NCBI RefSeq assembly: GCF_003352385.1
Contig: NZ_CP031243.1
Span: 1,156,501 to 1,220,500, forward strand
DNA: 64,000 bases
From: Haemophilus haemolyticus
GTDB taxonomy: Bacteria > Pseudomonadota > Gammaproteobacteria > Enterobacterales > Pasteurellaceae
Direction: 5' to 3'
The notes under the pieces are model-generated. The model was not told where the DNA came from, did not search any database, and was given only the letters and a program-made list of their open reading frames with translations. Positions 1 through 8,265 of the stretch are shown here, piece by piece. Every line of letters begins with the position of its first letter. Within the stretch, counting starts at the first letter, position 1. A program made the position numbers and the translations under genes.

Positions 1-398
1 TTGGAGAAAATGGCATTGAACTCAATTTTCAAGGTATAGAATTAGCAGAGAAATTGAGTTTGCGGACTCATTTATTGTTGATTTCGCTTTGGCTTTTTTT
101 GTGGAATATTAATGATACGGTGCTTGTTCAAGCTATTGGTAAATTGCCTTTGCCAGAAAAATTAATTCAACTTTTTGTGCTGACTGTACGTTACATTGCA
201 CTGCTTGGCGAACTGCGTCAAAAAATGGATATTGCCATGCGAGCTCGTGGATTTCGTCCTGGGCTTAATCGCCGAACCCTTTATGTGACGGCTCAAAGTG
301 TCGCTTTATTATTGATTCATGCCCTATTGAAAGCCGAAACTGCGCAAATGGCTTTAAAATGTCGTGGTTTTCAGTTTGGTAAAAAGAGAGAAAAATAA
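1..398 (+). CDS. ECF transporter transmembrane (T) component, CbiQ/NikQ family, 5' partial
   Basis: The reading frame is open from the first bases of the window (codons from position 3) to the stop at 396-398, so the 5' end lies outside. The visible part has hydrophobic segments and two CbiQ-type coupling motifs, MRARGF and KCRGF, which in this family contact the ATPase. T components join the substrate-binding subunit to the ATPase in energy-coupling factor uptake of nickel or cobalt. The ATPase gene follows after 1 bp and the hyp genes after that, so nickel is the likely substrate; this is an inference from context. Family assignment is secure, metal specificity is not. Confidence 0.85.
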   Translation, partial: GENGIELNFQGIELAEKLSLRTHLLLISLWLFLWNINDTVLVQAIGKLPLPEKLIQLFVLTVRYIALLGELRQKMDIAMRARGFRPGLNRRTLYVTAQSVALLLIHALLKAETAQMALKCRGFQFGKKREK

Positions 399-399
399 C

Positions 400-1017
400 A
401 TGTTAGCTGTAAATAATCTTTATATAGAACGCAATGGTAGAGCGATTATTCAAGATTTGAGTTTTACCTTAGAAGGACAAAAACGTCTTTTCGTACAAGG
501 GGAAATTGGCTCAGGAAAAACCACTTTACTGCTTGCTTTGTTGGGATTTGTTCCTGTAACCAAAGGTGAAATTAAACTATTTGGCCAAGTTTGTCGTGAA
601 GAAAAAGATTTTGCGCCGTTTCGAGGCACGGTTGGCATTTGTTTTCAAAATGCCGATGACCAACTTTTTGGCCCAACAGTATTGGATGATATTGCCTTTG
701 GACCATTAAACCAAAATGTGCCTAGAGAGCAGGCGTATCATATCGCAGAGCAGCAATTAGAACGTCTTGGTATTACACGTTTAAAAGATCGTATGGTGCA
801 TACCTTATCTGGTGGGGAAAAAAATTTTACCGCACTTGCGGGTGTTTTAGCGATGCAGCCAAAAATCTTATTATTAGATGAACCCACCAATGGATTAGAT
901 CGAAAAAATACTGAAAAATTGACCGCACTTTTGCGAGAACTTTCCTTACCCATTTTGATTTCATCCCATCATCATGGATTTATTAACGAATTAGCCACAG
1001 AAATTATCAGTTTATGA
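400..1017 (+). CDS. ECF transporter ATP-binding protein, CbiO/NikO family
   Basis: A 205-residue ABC ATPase, short for the CbiO family. It has Walker A GEIGSGKTT, a CbiO-type Q-loop region (FQNADDQLFGPTV), signature LSGGEKN and Walker B ILLLDEPTNGLD. It would power metal uptake through the T component encoded 1 bp upstream. The ATG at 400 is preferred over the GTG at 364 because AAGAGAG lies just upstream and the GTG lies inside the preceding gene. Position next to hypB, whose product delivers nickel to hydrogenase, supports nickel as substrate by inference. Confidence 0.88.
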   Translation: MLAVNNLYIERNGRAIIQDLSFTLEGQKRLFVQGEIGSGKTTLLLALLGFVPVTKGEIKLFGQVCREEKDFAPFRGTVGICFQNADDQLFGPTVLDDIAFGPLNQNVPREQAYHIAEQQLERLGITRLKDRMVHTLSGGEKNFTALAGVLAMQPKILLLDEPTNGLDRKNTEKLTALLRELSLPILISSHHHGFINELATEIISL

Positions 1018-1164
1018 TCTTCATCAAAAAGCCGAATTTTGATTGTGCTATGCTTGTTGCAAATTTGTTGACAAAGCTAAGGGCTTTGAGTGTTTTAAAC
1101 ATCATTTCTGTTGAAAGTCAGTTTGAAATCTCAGCCCAAATAATCACATTAAAACGGAGGATTT
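1018..1164 (+). other. Gap between transporter and hypB with a weak hairpin
   Basis: The gap holds a short stem CAAAGC/GCTTTG (1072-1077 with 1083-1088), too weak to call a terminator with confidence. A ribosome binding site ACGGAGG precedes hypB at about 1154-1160. I see no convincing FNR or NikR operator. Promoter position is undetermined. Confidence 0.3.
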
Positions 1165-1974
1165 ATGTGTACAACCTGTGGCTGCGGACATCCAGAGCAA
1201 GTCCGTATTGGTGAATTACCTCATACTCATGATGATCAAGGAAGTCATCAATCAGGTACGCCAAACTTTTCACATTCAACATTTCATTTCAATAAACCAG
1301 TCGATTCAGACGATACTCAAAAACGTTTGTTAAAAATCGAACAAGATGTTCTCGGAAAAAATAATCAACTAGCGGATCACAACCGAGCATTCTTTGCTAA
1401 ACAACATATTTTAGCCTTGAATCTTGTATCGAGTCCGGGTTCAGGTAAAACCACACTTTTAACGACGACGCTAAATGCCCTCAAAAATGACCGCACTTGT
1501 TATGTAATCGAAGGCGATCAACAAACTGAAAATGATGCAGATCGTATTCGTGCTACTGGCGTGCCGGCTATTCAAGTGAATACAGGCAAAGGCTGCCACT
1601 TGGATGCACAAATGATTAGCGAAGCAATGGTAAAATTAAGACCTCAAGCTGACAGCATTATGTTTATCGAAAATGTGGGAAATTTAGTTTGTCCATCTGA
1701 ATTTGATCTTGGTGAAAAAGCGAAAGTGGTGATTTTATCAGTGACAGAAGGCGAAGATAAACCACTTAAATACCCTCACATGTTTGCTGCATCAAGTTTA
1801 ATGATTTTAAATAAAGTGGATTTATTACCTTATTTGAAATTTGATGTAGAACAATGCATTGCCAATGCAAAACGTGTGAATCCCAATATTGAAGTGATTC
1901 AACTTTCCGCTAGCACTGAACAAGGTCTCAGTGAGTGGTTAAATTGGCTAGAACAACAATGTAAACAAGGATAA
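1165..1974 (+). CDS. hypB: Hydrogenase nickel incorporation GTPase HypB
   Basis: A 269-residue SIMIBI-class GTPase that, with HypA, inserts nickel into the large subunit of [NiFe]-hydrogenases in the cytoplasm. The N-terminus MCTTCGCG carries the CxxCGC high-affinity nickel motif. It is followed by a His-rich stretch (about residues 20-41), a P-loop SPGSGKTT (about 90-97), and metal-site residues around GKGCHLD. Start chosen by the strong Shine-Dalgarno ACGGAGG. hypD begins 3 bp after the stop with no hypC between them, which departs from the usual hypABCDE order. Confidence 0.95.
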   Translation: MCTTCGCGHPEQVRIGELPHTHDDQGSHQSGTPNFSHSTFHFNKPVDSDDTQKRLLKIEQDVLGKNNQLADHNRAFFAKQHILALNLVSSPGSGKTTLLTTTLNALKNDRTCYVIEGDQQTENDADRIRATGVPAIQVNTGKGCHLDAQMISEAMVKLRPQADSIMFIENVGNLVCPSEFDLGEKAKVVILSVTEGEDKPLKYPHMFAASSLMILNKVDLLPYLKFDVEQCIANAKRVNPNIEVIQLSASTEQGLSEWLNWLEQQCKQG

Positions 1975-1977
1975 TCG

Positions 1978-3090
1978 ATGCGATTTGTTGATGAATTTCG
2001 CGATCCTGAACTTGCCCGTAGTTTAGTGGCGCAACTTGAAAAATTGATGGAAAAAATGCCGCGCTTTACGGCGCAGAACCCATTGTATTTAATGGAAGTG
2101 TGTGGCGGGCATACCCATACGATTTTTAAATTTGGCTTGGATCGGCTATTGCCAAAAAGTATCGAATTTATTCATGGCCCAGGTTGCCCTGTCTGTGTGC
2201 TTCCTATGGGGCGTATTGATGTTTGTATTGAAATTGCGCTCAAACCAGATGTCATTTTTTGTACCTTTGGTGATGCAATGCGAGTGAAAGGTCGCAAAGG
2301 TTCGCTATTAGAAGCAAAAGCGAAAGGTGCAGATGTTCGCATTGTGTATTCACCTTTGGATGCATTGAATATTGCACAAAATAATCCGAATAAAAAAGTC
2401 GTCTTTTTTTCCTTAGGATTTGAAACGACGATGCCGAGCACAGCAGTGACGCTTCAACAAGCCAAAAAACTAGGAACAAAAAATTTCTGGATTGTTTGCC
2501 AAAACATCACGATTATTCCAACGTTACATAGCTTACTGGCTCAAGATCAAGTCAAAATTGATGGTTTTCTTGCGCCAGGGCATGTGAGTATGGTGATTGG
2601 TTCATCGCCTTATCAAGGGATTGTCGATAAATATCACAAACCTTTTGTGATTACAGGTTTTGAACCTTTAGATATTTTGCAGGCGATTGTAATGTTAGTG
2701 CAGCAATTTGCTGATGGCCGTTGTGAAATCGAAAATCAATATAAACGAATTGTTGATGATCACGGAAATGCTTTAGCCCAACGTTCAATGCAAGAAGTAT
2801 TCCAGCTTAAAGCAAGTAGTGAATGGCGTGGCTTGGGAGAAATTGAACAATCTGGCGTGGAATTGACGGATGCTTATCGTGAATTTGATGCCGAAATTTA
2901 TTTCCAAAGCCAAGCGCAACAGGTGGCGGATGATCCTAATTCTCGTTGTGGTGATGTCTTGACTGGGCGTTGTAAACCATCTGATTGCCCATTATTTGGC
3001 ACAGGTTGTAATCCTGATAATGCTTATGGCGCATTAATGGTTTCTTCCGAAGGCGCATGTGCAGCCTATTATCAATATCGGAGAGAATAA
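1978..3090 (+). CDS. hypD: Hydrogenase Fe(CN)2CO assembly protein HypD
   Basis: A 370-residue iron-sulfur protein that with HypC carries the iron on which the Fe(CN)2CO group is built. Visible family motifs are CGGHTH near residue 42, HGPGCPVC, GFETT, and a Cys-rich C-terminal region (CGDVLTGRCKPSDC then GTGC and GAC) matching the [4Fe-4S] site. Length is normal. It is translated directly after hypB, and hypE starts 1 bp after its stop, so all three are probably one transcript. Confidence 0.96.
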   Translation: MRFVDEFRDPELARSLVAQLEKLMEKMPRFTAQNPLYLMEVCGGHTHTIFKFGLDRLLPKSIEFIHGPGCPVCVLPMGRIDVCIEIALKPDVIFCTFGDAMRVKGRKGSLLEAKAKGADVRIVYSPLDALNIAQNNPNKKVVFFSLGFETTMPSTAVTLQQAKKLGTKNFWIVCQNITIIPTLHSLLAQDQVKIDGFLAPGHVSMVIGSSPYQGIVDKYHKPFVITGFEPLDILQAIVMLVQQFADGRCEIENQYKRIVDDHGNALAQRSMQEVFQLKASSEWRGLGEIEQSGVELTDAYREFDAEIYFQSQAQQVADDPNSRCGDVLTGRCKPSDCPLFGTGCNPDNAYGALMVSSEGACAAYYQYRRE

Positions 3091-3091
3091 A

Positions 3092-4105
3092 ATGAGTGAA
3101 TTTATCACCATGGCGCACGGTAATGGTGGTGCAGCCATGCAGAAATTGATCCAAGATTATTTTTTTGAAGCCTTTGCCAATCCTATTTTGGCGCAAGGGG
3201 AAGATCAGGCAAGAATCCCATTAACGGAATTAGCAAAGCAAGGCGAAACACTATCATTTAGTACGGATAGTTTTGTAATTGATCCCATTTTTTTCCCTGG
3301 TGGTAACATCGGAAAATTAGCGGTGTGCGGCACGGCAAATGATGTGGCTGTGTGCGGTGCGATGCCAAAATATTTATCCTGTGGCTTTATTTTGGAAGAA
3401 GGATTACCACTTACGGATCTTAAAGCAATTATTCAATCAATGGCTGAAACCGCAAAAGCGGCAGGTATTCAAGTTGTTACTGGCGACACAAAAGTGGTAC
3501 AAAAAGGCGCAGTGGATAAGATTTTTATCAATACCAGTGGAATTGGTGTTATTCCTCAAAATTTGGATTGGGGTGTTCATAAAATTCAACCAGGCGATAA
3601 AATCATTGTTAGTGGCACCATTGGGGATCATGGTGCAACAATCTTAAATTTACGTGAAAAACTGGGTATCCAAACGGATCTTCACAGTGATTGCTCAGTG
3701 CTTTATCCATTGATTGAAAATTTACGCGGGGTAGATGGCGTGAAAGCAGTTCGAGATGCGACCCGTGGGGGAGTCAATGCTGTTTTACACGAATTTGCAC
3801 AGGCGCAACAGCTAGGGATTAATATTGATGAACAAGCCTTACCAATTCGCCAAGAAGTGCGTGGAATTTGTGAATTACTTGGTCTTGAAGCATTAAACTT
3901 CGCTAATGAAGGAAAGCTTGTTATCGTTGCTTCAGCTGAAAAAACACCAGAAATTTTGACCGCACTTCGTCGCCATCCATTAGGTGAAAATGCGGCTGTG
4001 ATTGGTGAAGTGACAACCGATAAAAAAGTGCGTTTAGTGGGCATTTTTGGACAAAGTCGATTGTTAGATTTACCAACAAATGAACCGCTGCCGAGAATTT
4101 GTTAA
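3092..4105 (+). CDS. hypE: Hydrogenase maturation protein HypE (carbamoyl dehydratase)
   Basis: HypE dehydrates the carbamoyl group received from HypF on its C-terminal cysteine to a thiocyanate, the source of the cyanide ligands. The predicted protein has 337 residues. It begins MSEFITMAHGNGG, a typical HypE/PurM-like start, contains the DATRGG motif, and ends in PRIC, the family's C-terminal cysteine tail. The ATG at 3092 is preferred because it follows a Shine-Dalgarno (GGAGAG) and overlaps no domain of hypD. hypF and hypC are not in the window. Confidence 0.96.
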   Translation: MSEFITMAHGNGGAAMQKLIQDYFFEAFANPILAQGEDQARIPLTELAKQGETLSFSTDSFVIDPIFFPGGNIGKLAVCGTANDVAVCGAMPKYLSCGFILEEGLPLTDLKAIIQSMAETAKAAGIQVVTGDTKVVQKGAVDKIFINTSGIGVIPQNLDWGVHKIQPGDKIIVSGTIGDHGATILNLREKLGIQTDLHSDCSVLYPLIENLRGVDGVKAVRDATRGGVNAVLHEFAQAQQLGINIDEQALPIRQEVRGICELLGLEALNFANEGKLVIVASAEKTPEILTALRRHPLGENAAVIGEVTTDKKVRLVGIFGQSRLLDLPTNEPLPRIC

Positions 4106-4120
4106 TGATTAGATCAAATT

Positions 4121-4151
4121 AAAGCCTTGATAATCAAGGCTTTAGTTTTTT
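4121..4151 (+). terminator. Rho-independent terminator after hypE
   Basis: A 10-bp stem AAAGCCTTGA / TCAAGGCTTT with a TAA loop is followed by a T-rich run. It sits 15 bp after the hypE stop and 3 bp beyond the 3' end of the convergent tmRNA gene, so it may terminate both transcripts. Confidence 0.85.
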
Positions 4152-4154
4152 GTT

Positions 4155-4520
4155 TGGTGGAGCTGGGGGGAGTTGAACCCCCGTCCGAAATTACTCTACC
4201 TTCAGTACTACACGTTTAGTCTAGTCTTTAATTTTACTTAAGCATGCGGACAGACACGCTAAACTTAAGCTAGTTTGATTCAATTTAGTGCTTCGATCCT
4301 CAAACGGCGGCTTCCACACGATCTCGTTTTGGTTTGACTCCGCGTTATCCCCGTCTTACGAGCGGAAGCTGGGGCGCGAAGGCTAAATGCAGGTTATTAA
4401 GCTGCTAAAGCGTATTGTTCGTCGTTTGCGACTATTTTTTTGCGGTTTATTTACGAGGCCTACCGCACCTCGACGTGCACCTTGGGCTTCGCTAATCCCG
4501 TCGAATCCAGAATCAGCCCC
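4155..4520 (-). ncRNA. ssrA: tmRNA (transfer-messenger RNA)
   Basis: On the minus strand the RNA starts GGGGCTGATTCTGG at 4520 and ends in the tRNA-like acceptor arm ...CAGCTCCACCA at 4155, with the T-arm GTTCAACTC. The internal reading frame GCAAACGACGAACAA... encodes the tag ANDEQYALAA followed by TAA. It acts with SmpB to rescue stalled ribosomes and tag their products for proteolysis. A TAGACT -10-like hexamer at 4533-4538 lies just upstream of the 5' end. This tag sequence is the one known for Haemophilus. Confidence 0.97.
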
Positions 4521-4694
4521 AAAATTGCGCATTAGTCTAACAAAAAAAGAAAGGTAGGGAAAGTTGAGATTGATTGAATTGATGCGTTAAAGGGCATTTA
4601 TAAAATATTAAATTGCAAGGCTATTAAATTAAATGTATATTTAAACAGTTGTTTGCTTAATTAATATTAGAAAATATTTAACCGCACTTTTTTT

Positions 4695-5762
4695 ATGCTA
4701 CAAGATAAAAAAATTATTCACATTGATATGGATTGTTTTTACGCATCAATTGAGATTCGTGAAAATCCTAATTTACAGGGAAAGCCTGTTGCTGTGGGTG
4801 GTTCTTCTCGTCAACGAGGTGTATTAACAACTTGTAATTATGAGGCGAGAAAATTTGGTTTGCATAGTGCAATGCCAACGGCTCAAGCCATAAAAAAGTG
4901 TCCTGATCTCATTCTTGTGCCTGTGAATATGGCGTTGTATAAACAAGTTTCGGCACAAATTCATCAAATCTTCCAGCGCTACACCGATATTATTGAACCA
5001 CTTTCTTTAGATGAAGCTTATTTAGATGTTACGCACTGTCAAAAATGTTCAGGCTCTGCGACTTGGATTGCGCAAGAAATTCGCCAAGCAATTTTTGATG
5101 AGTTGAATTTAACTGCTTCAGCAGGTGTGGCGCCTTTAAAATTCCTTGCCAAAATTGCCTCGGATATGAATAAACCTAATGGGCAATTTGTGATTAAGCC
5201 GAACGAAGTCAGTGAATTTATTAAAACCTTATCTTTAAATAAAATTCCCGGTGTGGGTAAAGTAACATCACAACGATTACTCGATATGGGATTAGAAACT
5301 TGTGCTGACATTCAAAACTTTGATCAAATCGTCTTATTAAATCAATTTGGTAAAGCGGGTAAACGTATTTGGGACTTTAGTCATGGCATTGATGATCGTG
5401 AAGTACAAGCCCATCGTGAACGTAAATCAGTTGGCGTAGAACAGACTTTGGTTGAAAACATTCATACAATAGAGCAAGCTTCAGCCTTATTGAATAATCT
5501 TTATGACGAGTTAATTCGTCGCCTTGAACGTGTTAGTTCTAATATACCGTTATCTGCATTTCGTAAAATAGGCGTGAAACTTAAATTTGAAGATTTTCAA
5601 GTAACCACTTTAGAAAAAACAGGTTTGCCACTTTCTTTGGAGAGTTTTCAACAATTACTTCCTCAAATTTTTATGCGAGCAAAAGGGCGATCGATTCGTT
5701 TGATTGGGCTACATGTCAATTTACCTGAAGAAAATAAACAAGAACAAATGAGCCTCTGGTGA
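4695..5762 (+). CDS. dinB: DNA polymerase IV (Y-family translesion polymerase)
   Basis: 355 residues, the usual DinB length. The palm motifs are IIHIDMDCFYASIE at the N-terminus and SLDEAYLDVT near residue 103, holding the metal-binding acidic residues. A helix-hairpin-helix motif (KIPGVGKVT) and a little-finger domain follow, and the C-terminus EEQMSLW-like tail (QEQMSLW) fits a beta-clamp binding motif. It copies past damaged bases with low fidelity. An uptake-sequence core (CCGCACTTTT) lies immediately before the ATG. No obvious LexA box was found upstream. Confidence 0.96.
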   Translation: MLQDKKIIHIDMDCFYASIEIRENPNLQGKPVAVGGSSRQRGVLTTCNYEARKFGLHSAMPTAQAIKKCPDLILVPVNMALYKQVSAQIHQIFQRYTDIIEPLSLDEAYLDVTHCQKCSGSATWIAQEIRQAIFDELNLTASAGVAPLKFLAKIASDMNKPNGQFVIKPNEVSEFIKTLSLNKIPGVGKVTSQRLLDMGLETCADIQNFDQIVLLNQFGKAGKRIWDFSHGIDDREVQAHRERKSVGVEQTLVENIHTIEQASALLNNLYDELIRRLERVSSNIPLSAFRKIGVKLKFEDFQVTTLEKTGLPLSLESFQQLLPQIFMRAKGRSIRLIGLHVNLPEENKQEQMSLW

Positions 5763-5794
5763 TATAATCTCGCGGTTTTTTAGGAGTCGATACC

Positions 5795-6331
5795 ATGGAA
5801 CATAAATTAGAAGATATTATTGCGATTTTTAATCAATGTTTTGAAGAAGAATATAATACGCGATTGGTTAAAGGTGGGGATGAGCCAATTTACATTCCTG
5901 CAAATGATGAAGTGCCTTATAACGCAATTTATTTTGCGCGAGGCTTTTACAGCAGTGCATTGCACGAAATTGCCCATTGGTTAGTAGCAGGCAAAGAACG
6001 CCGTAAACTAGAAGATTTTGGTTATTGGTATGAGCCAGATGGACGTTCTGAAGAACGCCAGCGTGATTTTGAAAAAGTTGAAGTTAAACCGCAAGCATTA
6101 GAATGGATTTTAGCAACAGCAGCAGGTTTTCGTTATTTTGCCAGTGCGGATAATTTGAATGGCAATCCGGGCGATACACAGCCTTTTAAACAAGCCGTGT
6201 ATGAGCAAGTGAAAATCTACGCGGAAAAAGGTTTACCAAAACGAGCGGAAACGCTACGTCATGCGCTTGCTATGTTTTATGGCACAGAAGATGACATTAA
6301 TTTGGCGAAGTTTGATGTCGCGCGTATTTAA
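5795..6331 (+). CDS. epmC: Elongation factor P hydroxylase EpmC (YfcM family)
   Basis: 178 residues matching the YfcM/EpmC family, which hydroxylates the beta-lysylated lysine of EF-P as the last step of its modification. The metal-binding feature HEIAHW (residues about 55-60) sits after FYSSAL as in the family. It starts 32 bp after dinB with a Shine-Dalgarno TAGGAG. A strong terminator follows. EF-P modification relieves ribosome stalling at polyproline stretches. Confidence 0.9.
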   Translation: MEHKLEDIIAIFNQCFEEEYNTRLVKGGDEPIYIPANDEVPYNAIYFARGFYSSALHEIAHWLVAGKERRKLEDFGYWYEPDGRSEERQRDFEKVEVKPQALEWILATAAGFRYFASADNLNGNPGDTQPFKQAVYEQVKIYAEKGLPKRAETLRHALAMFYGTEDDINLAKFDVARI

Positions 6332-6337
6332 TAGCTG

Positions 6338-6366
6338 AAAGTGAGCAAGATTGCTCACTTTTTTCA
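6338..6366 (+). terminator. Rho-independent terminator after epmC
   Basis: An 11-bp perfect stem AAAGTGAGCAA / TTGCTCACTTT with a two-base loop is followed by TTTTT, 6 bp after the epmC stop. Confidence 0.9.
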
Positions 6367-6420
6367 GTCTTAATCCCCCCAATTCCCCCCTAATTAAATA
6401 GTTCAATTTTTAATCATTTT

Positions 6421-6465
6421 ACACCCAGTATACTGGGTGTTGTACTCTCTTTACAGAGAGTACAA
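6421..6465. repeat. Two adjacent palindromes upstream of the Sel1 cassette
   Basis: ACACCCAGTATACTGGGTGT (6421-6440) is a perfect 20-bp palindrome. It is followed without a gap by TTGTACTCTC / GAGAGTACAA around a TTTACA loop (6440-6465). They lie 70 bp before the first Sel1 gene and after the epmC terminator. They may be an operator pair, RNA hairpins in the leader, or the scar of a mobile element; the sequence does not decide between these. Confidence 0.6.
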
Positions 6466-6532
6466 TAAAACATCTTGCTAAACAAAAAATGTTTGGTTAT
6501 TTCAATTATTGATTAATAAACGGACGATTTCT

Positions 6533-7042
6533 ATGCGATTCACAAAAACACTTCTTACCACCGCACTTTTAGGTGCTTCTGTATTTTCTTTTCAATCTAC
6601 TGCTTGGGCAATAGAACAACAAAAAGACTTCATGTTGAAACTTGTTCCCCCCTTGGCAGAGCAAGGTGATGCGAATGCTCAAGCTCTTTTGGGAAAGATG
6701 TATGAAGAGGGGGTTGGCGTAAAACAAGATAATGTTAAAGCGGTAAAATGGTATCGCCGAGCGGCGGAGCAAGGATATGCAGATGCTCAATTAAATTTGG
6801 GCAATATGTATGTTAGCGGACGAGGCGTAAAACAAGATAATTTTGAAGCGGTGAAATGGTATCGCCAAGCGGCGGAACAGGGGAATGCAAAGGCTCAATC
6901 TATGCTAGGAGTAGCATATCTTTTCGGAGAAGGCGTTCAAGTAAATAAATCTTTAGCCAAAGAATGGCTTGGTAAGGCTTGTAATAAGGGAGAACAAAAT
7001 GGATGTGAATATTACGGTAAGCTAAATAGAGGGGAACTCTAA
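6533..7042 (+). CDS. Secreted Sel1-repeat protein, copy 1
   Basis: 169 residues when started at 6533. The N-terminus MRFTKTLLTTALLGASVFSF followed by QSTAWA is a classical Sec signal peptide with cleavage after AWA. Three Sel1-like repeats follow, with the pattern AQxxLGxMYxxGxGVKQDxxxAVKWYRxAAEQG, then a C-terminal CNKGEQNGC that may form a disulfide. Sel1 repeats are helical protein-binding scaffolds. The upstream ATG at 6509 is rejected because it would precede the signal peptide. The stop overlaps the start of the next gene (TAATG). Partner and role are unknown. Confidence 0.88.
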   Translation: MRFTKTLLTTALLGASVFSFQSTAWAIEQQKDFMLKLVPPLAEQGDANAQALLGKMYEEGVGVKQDNVKAVKWYRRAAEQGYADAQLNLGNMYVSGRGVKQDNFEAVKWYRQAAEQGNAKAQSMLGVAYLFGEGVQVNKSLAKEWLGKACNKGEQNGCEYYGKLNRGEL

Positions 7043-8253
7043 TGCCAACTTTACAATGTGAATTTTGGAATGTAGGGCAAGGGTTATTTTCAAGTGGGCG
7101 TATTCAAATGGGAGACGCCCCAGCCTTTCATTGGGTTTATGATTGTGGCACGAATTCAAGTCCGAAACTTATTCAAAATGCCATACAAAAATATAACCAG
7201 CAAGAAAATAATGCTGATATTGATTTATTAGTGCTTTCGCATTTTGATAAAGATCATATTAGTGGTGTAAAAGAACTACTCAAAAATGGGCGAAAAATAA
7301 AACGCTGGGTTGTGCCTTATTATCCTTTATGGCAACGCTTAGTAATTGCTTCTCTTTTAGATATTCAGCCAGATGATGAAGAATGGAGATTTTATCAGAA
7401 CCCTATTCAATATTTAAAAGCTGATTTTGCTGAAGAATTAAAAGAAACCCAATTTCTCTTATTACCTGCAAAAGAAAATGAGAGTGAAATTTCGAGAAGG
7501 CTTGAACCAAGTAATTTTGATGATGTACTTTCTTTTGAAACTACTGAAAAATTATCAAATGAATTTGATAACTTAGAACAAAATGTACATTGGCTCAATC
7601 CTGATAAAGCCCTTTTATTTAGAAAATACGGAGAGCTGTTTGAATTTGTTTTATATAACGTGCCATTTCATTTGCTTGCAAAAGTGCCAGCAAGTTTGAC
7701 TGCTTTTCAAAAGCAGGTTAAACAAATTATTCAATCTCATCACTTTAATTCCACAGATCCAACGCCAGCCTTAAAAACACTCTACACTCTCACATTTGGA
7801 AATGGAGGTAAAAACAAAAATATCATTTCTCAATATTTATATATTCGAAATATAAACCCCCTTTCTTTTTGGAGAATGGGAAATCATCATATTTTTGATG
7901 TTTCGACAGACAATGAAAATGAAATAGTGGTTATTCCAAAGAATAAAACAAAAAATGCCATTTTATACACCGGCGATGCGTTTTTAAACGATTTGCCATT
8001 ATTAACCGATTTAACGCAATCATTAGGTGTAGAACGAATGGCGAGAATTTATTGCTTACAAGTTCCCCATCACGGTTCAAAGCATAATTGGCAGCAAGGA
8101 TTAGCGAACATATTTTCGCCTTGTCTTAGTGTGTTTTCAGCAGATGGCCAGCGACGAAATGGGCACCCACATAGCGAAGTACTTAAAGATTTTTCGACTT
8201 ATACGCCAATTTTAGTGAATAAAAATAAAAGATTATCCATTCATTCAATTTAA
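7042..8253 (+). CDS. Standalone ComEC-like metallo-beta-lactamase-fold hydrolase
   Basis: 403 residues with no signal peptide, so probably cytoplasmic. Metal-ligand motifs follow the metallo-beta-lactamase order: YDCG near residue 34, SHFDKDH at 66-72 (the HxDxDH form found in ComEC), TGD, and PHHGSKHNW with a later GHPHSEVL. This PHHGS...GHPH pattern resembles the ComEC C-terminal domain, but there are no membrane segments and no competence domain. About 200 residues inserted between the two halves are unique. It is translationally coupled to the Sel1 gene before it and followed 12 bp later by a Sel1 paralogue. Function unknown; hydrolysis of a nucleic acid or nucleotide is a guess from family. 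Confidence 0.8.
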   Translation: MPTLQCEFWNVGQGLFSSGRIQMGDAPAFHWVYDCGTNSSPKLIQNAIQKYNQQENNADIDLLVLSHFDKDHISGVKELLKNGRKIKRWVVPYYPLWQRLVIASLLDIQPDDEEWRFYQNPIQYLKADFAEELKETQFLLLPAKENESEISRRLEPSNFDDVLSFETTEKLSNEFDNLEQNVHWLNPDKALLFRKYGELFEFVLYNVPFHLLAKVPASLTAFQKQVKQIIQSHHFNSTDPTPALKTLYTLTFGNGGKNKNIISQYLYIRNINPLSFWRMGNHHIFDVSTDNENEIVVIPKNKTKNAILYTGDAFLNDLPLLTDLTQSLGVERMARIYCLQVPHHGSKHNWQQGLANIFSPCLSVFSADGQRRNGHPHSEVLKDFSTYTPILVNKNKRLSIHSI

Positions 8254-8265
8254 TAGGAAAACAAA

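Noticed and set aside
1014..1214. 66-residue reading frame between the transporter and hypB
   Set aside because: It overlaps the hypB start in another frame, has no Shine-Dalgarno, and covers the likely promoter region.
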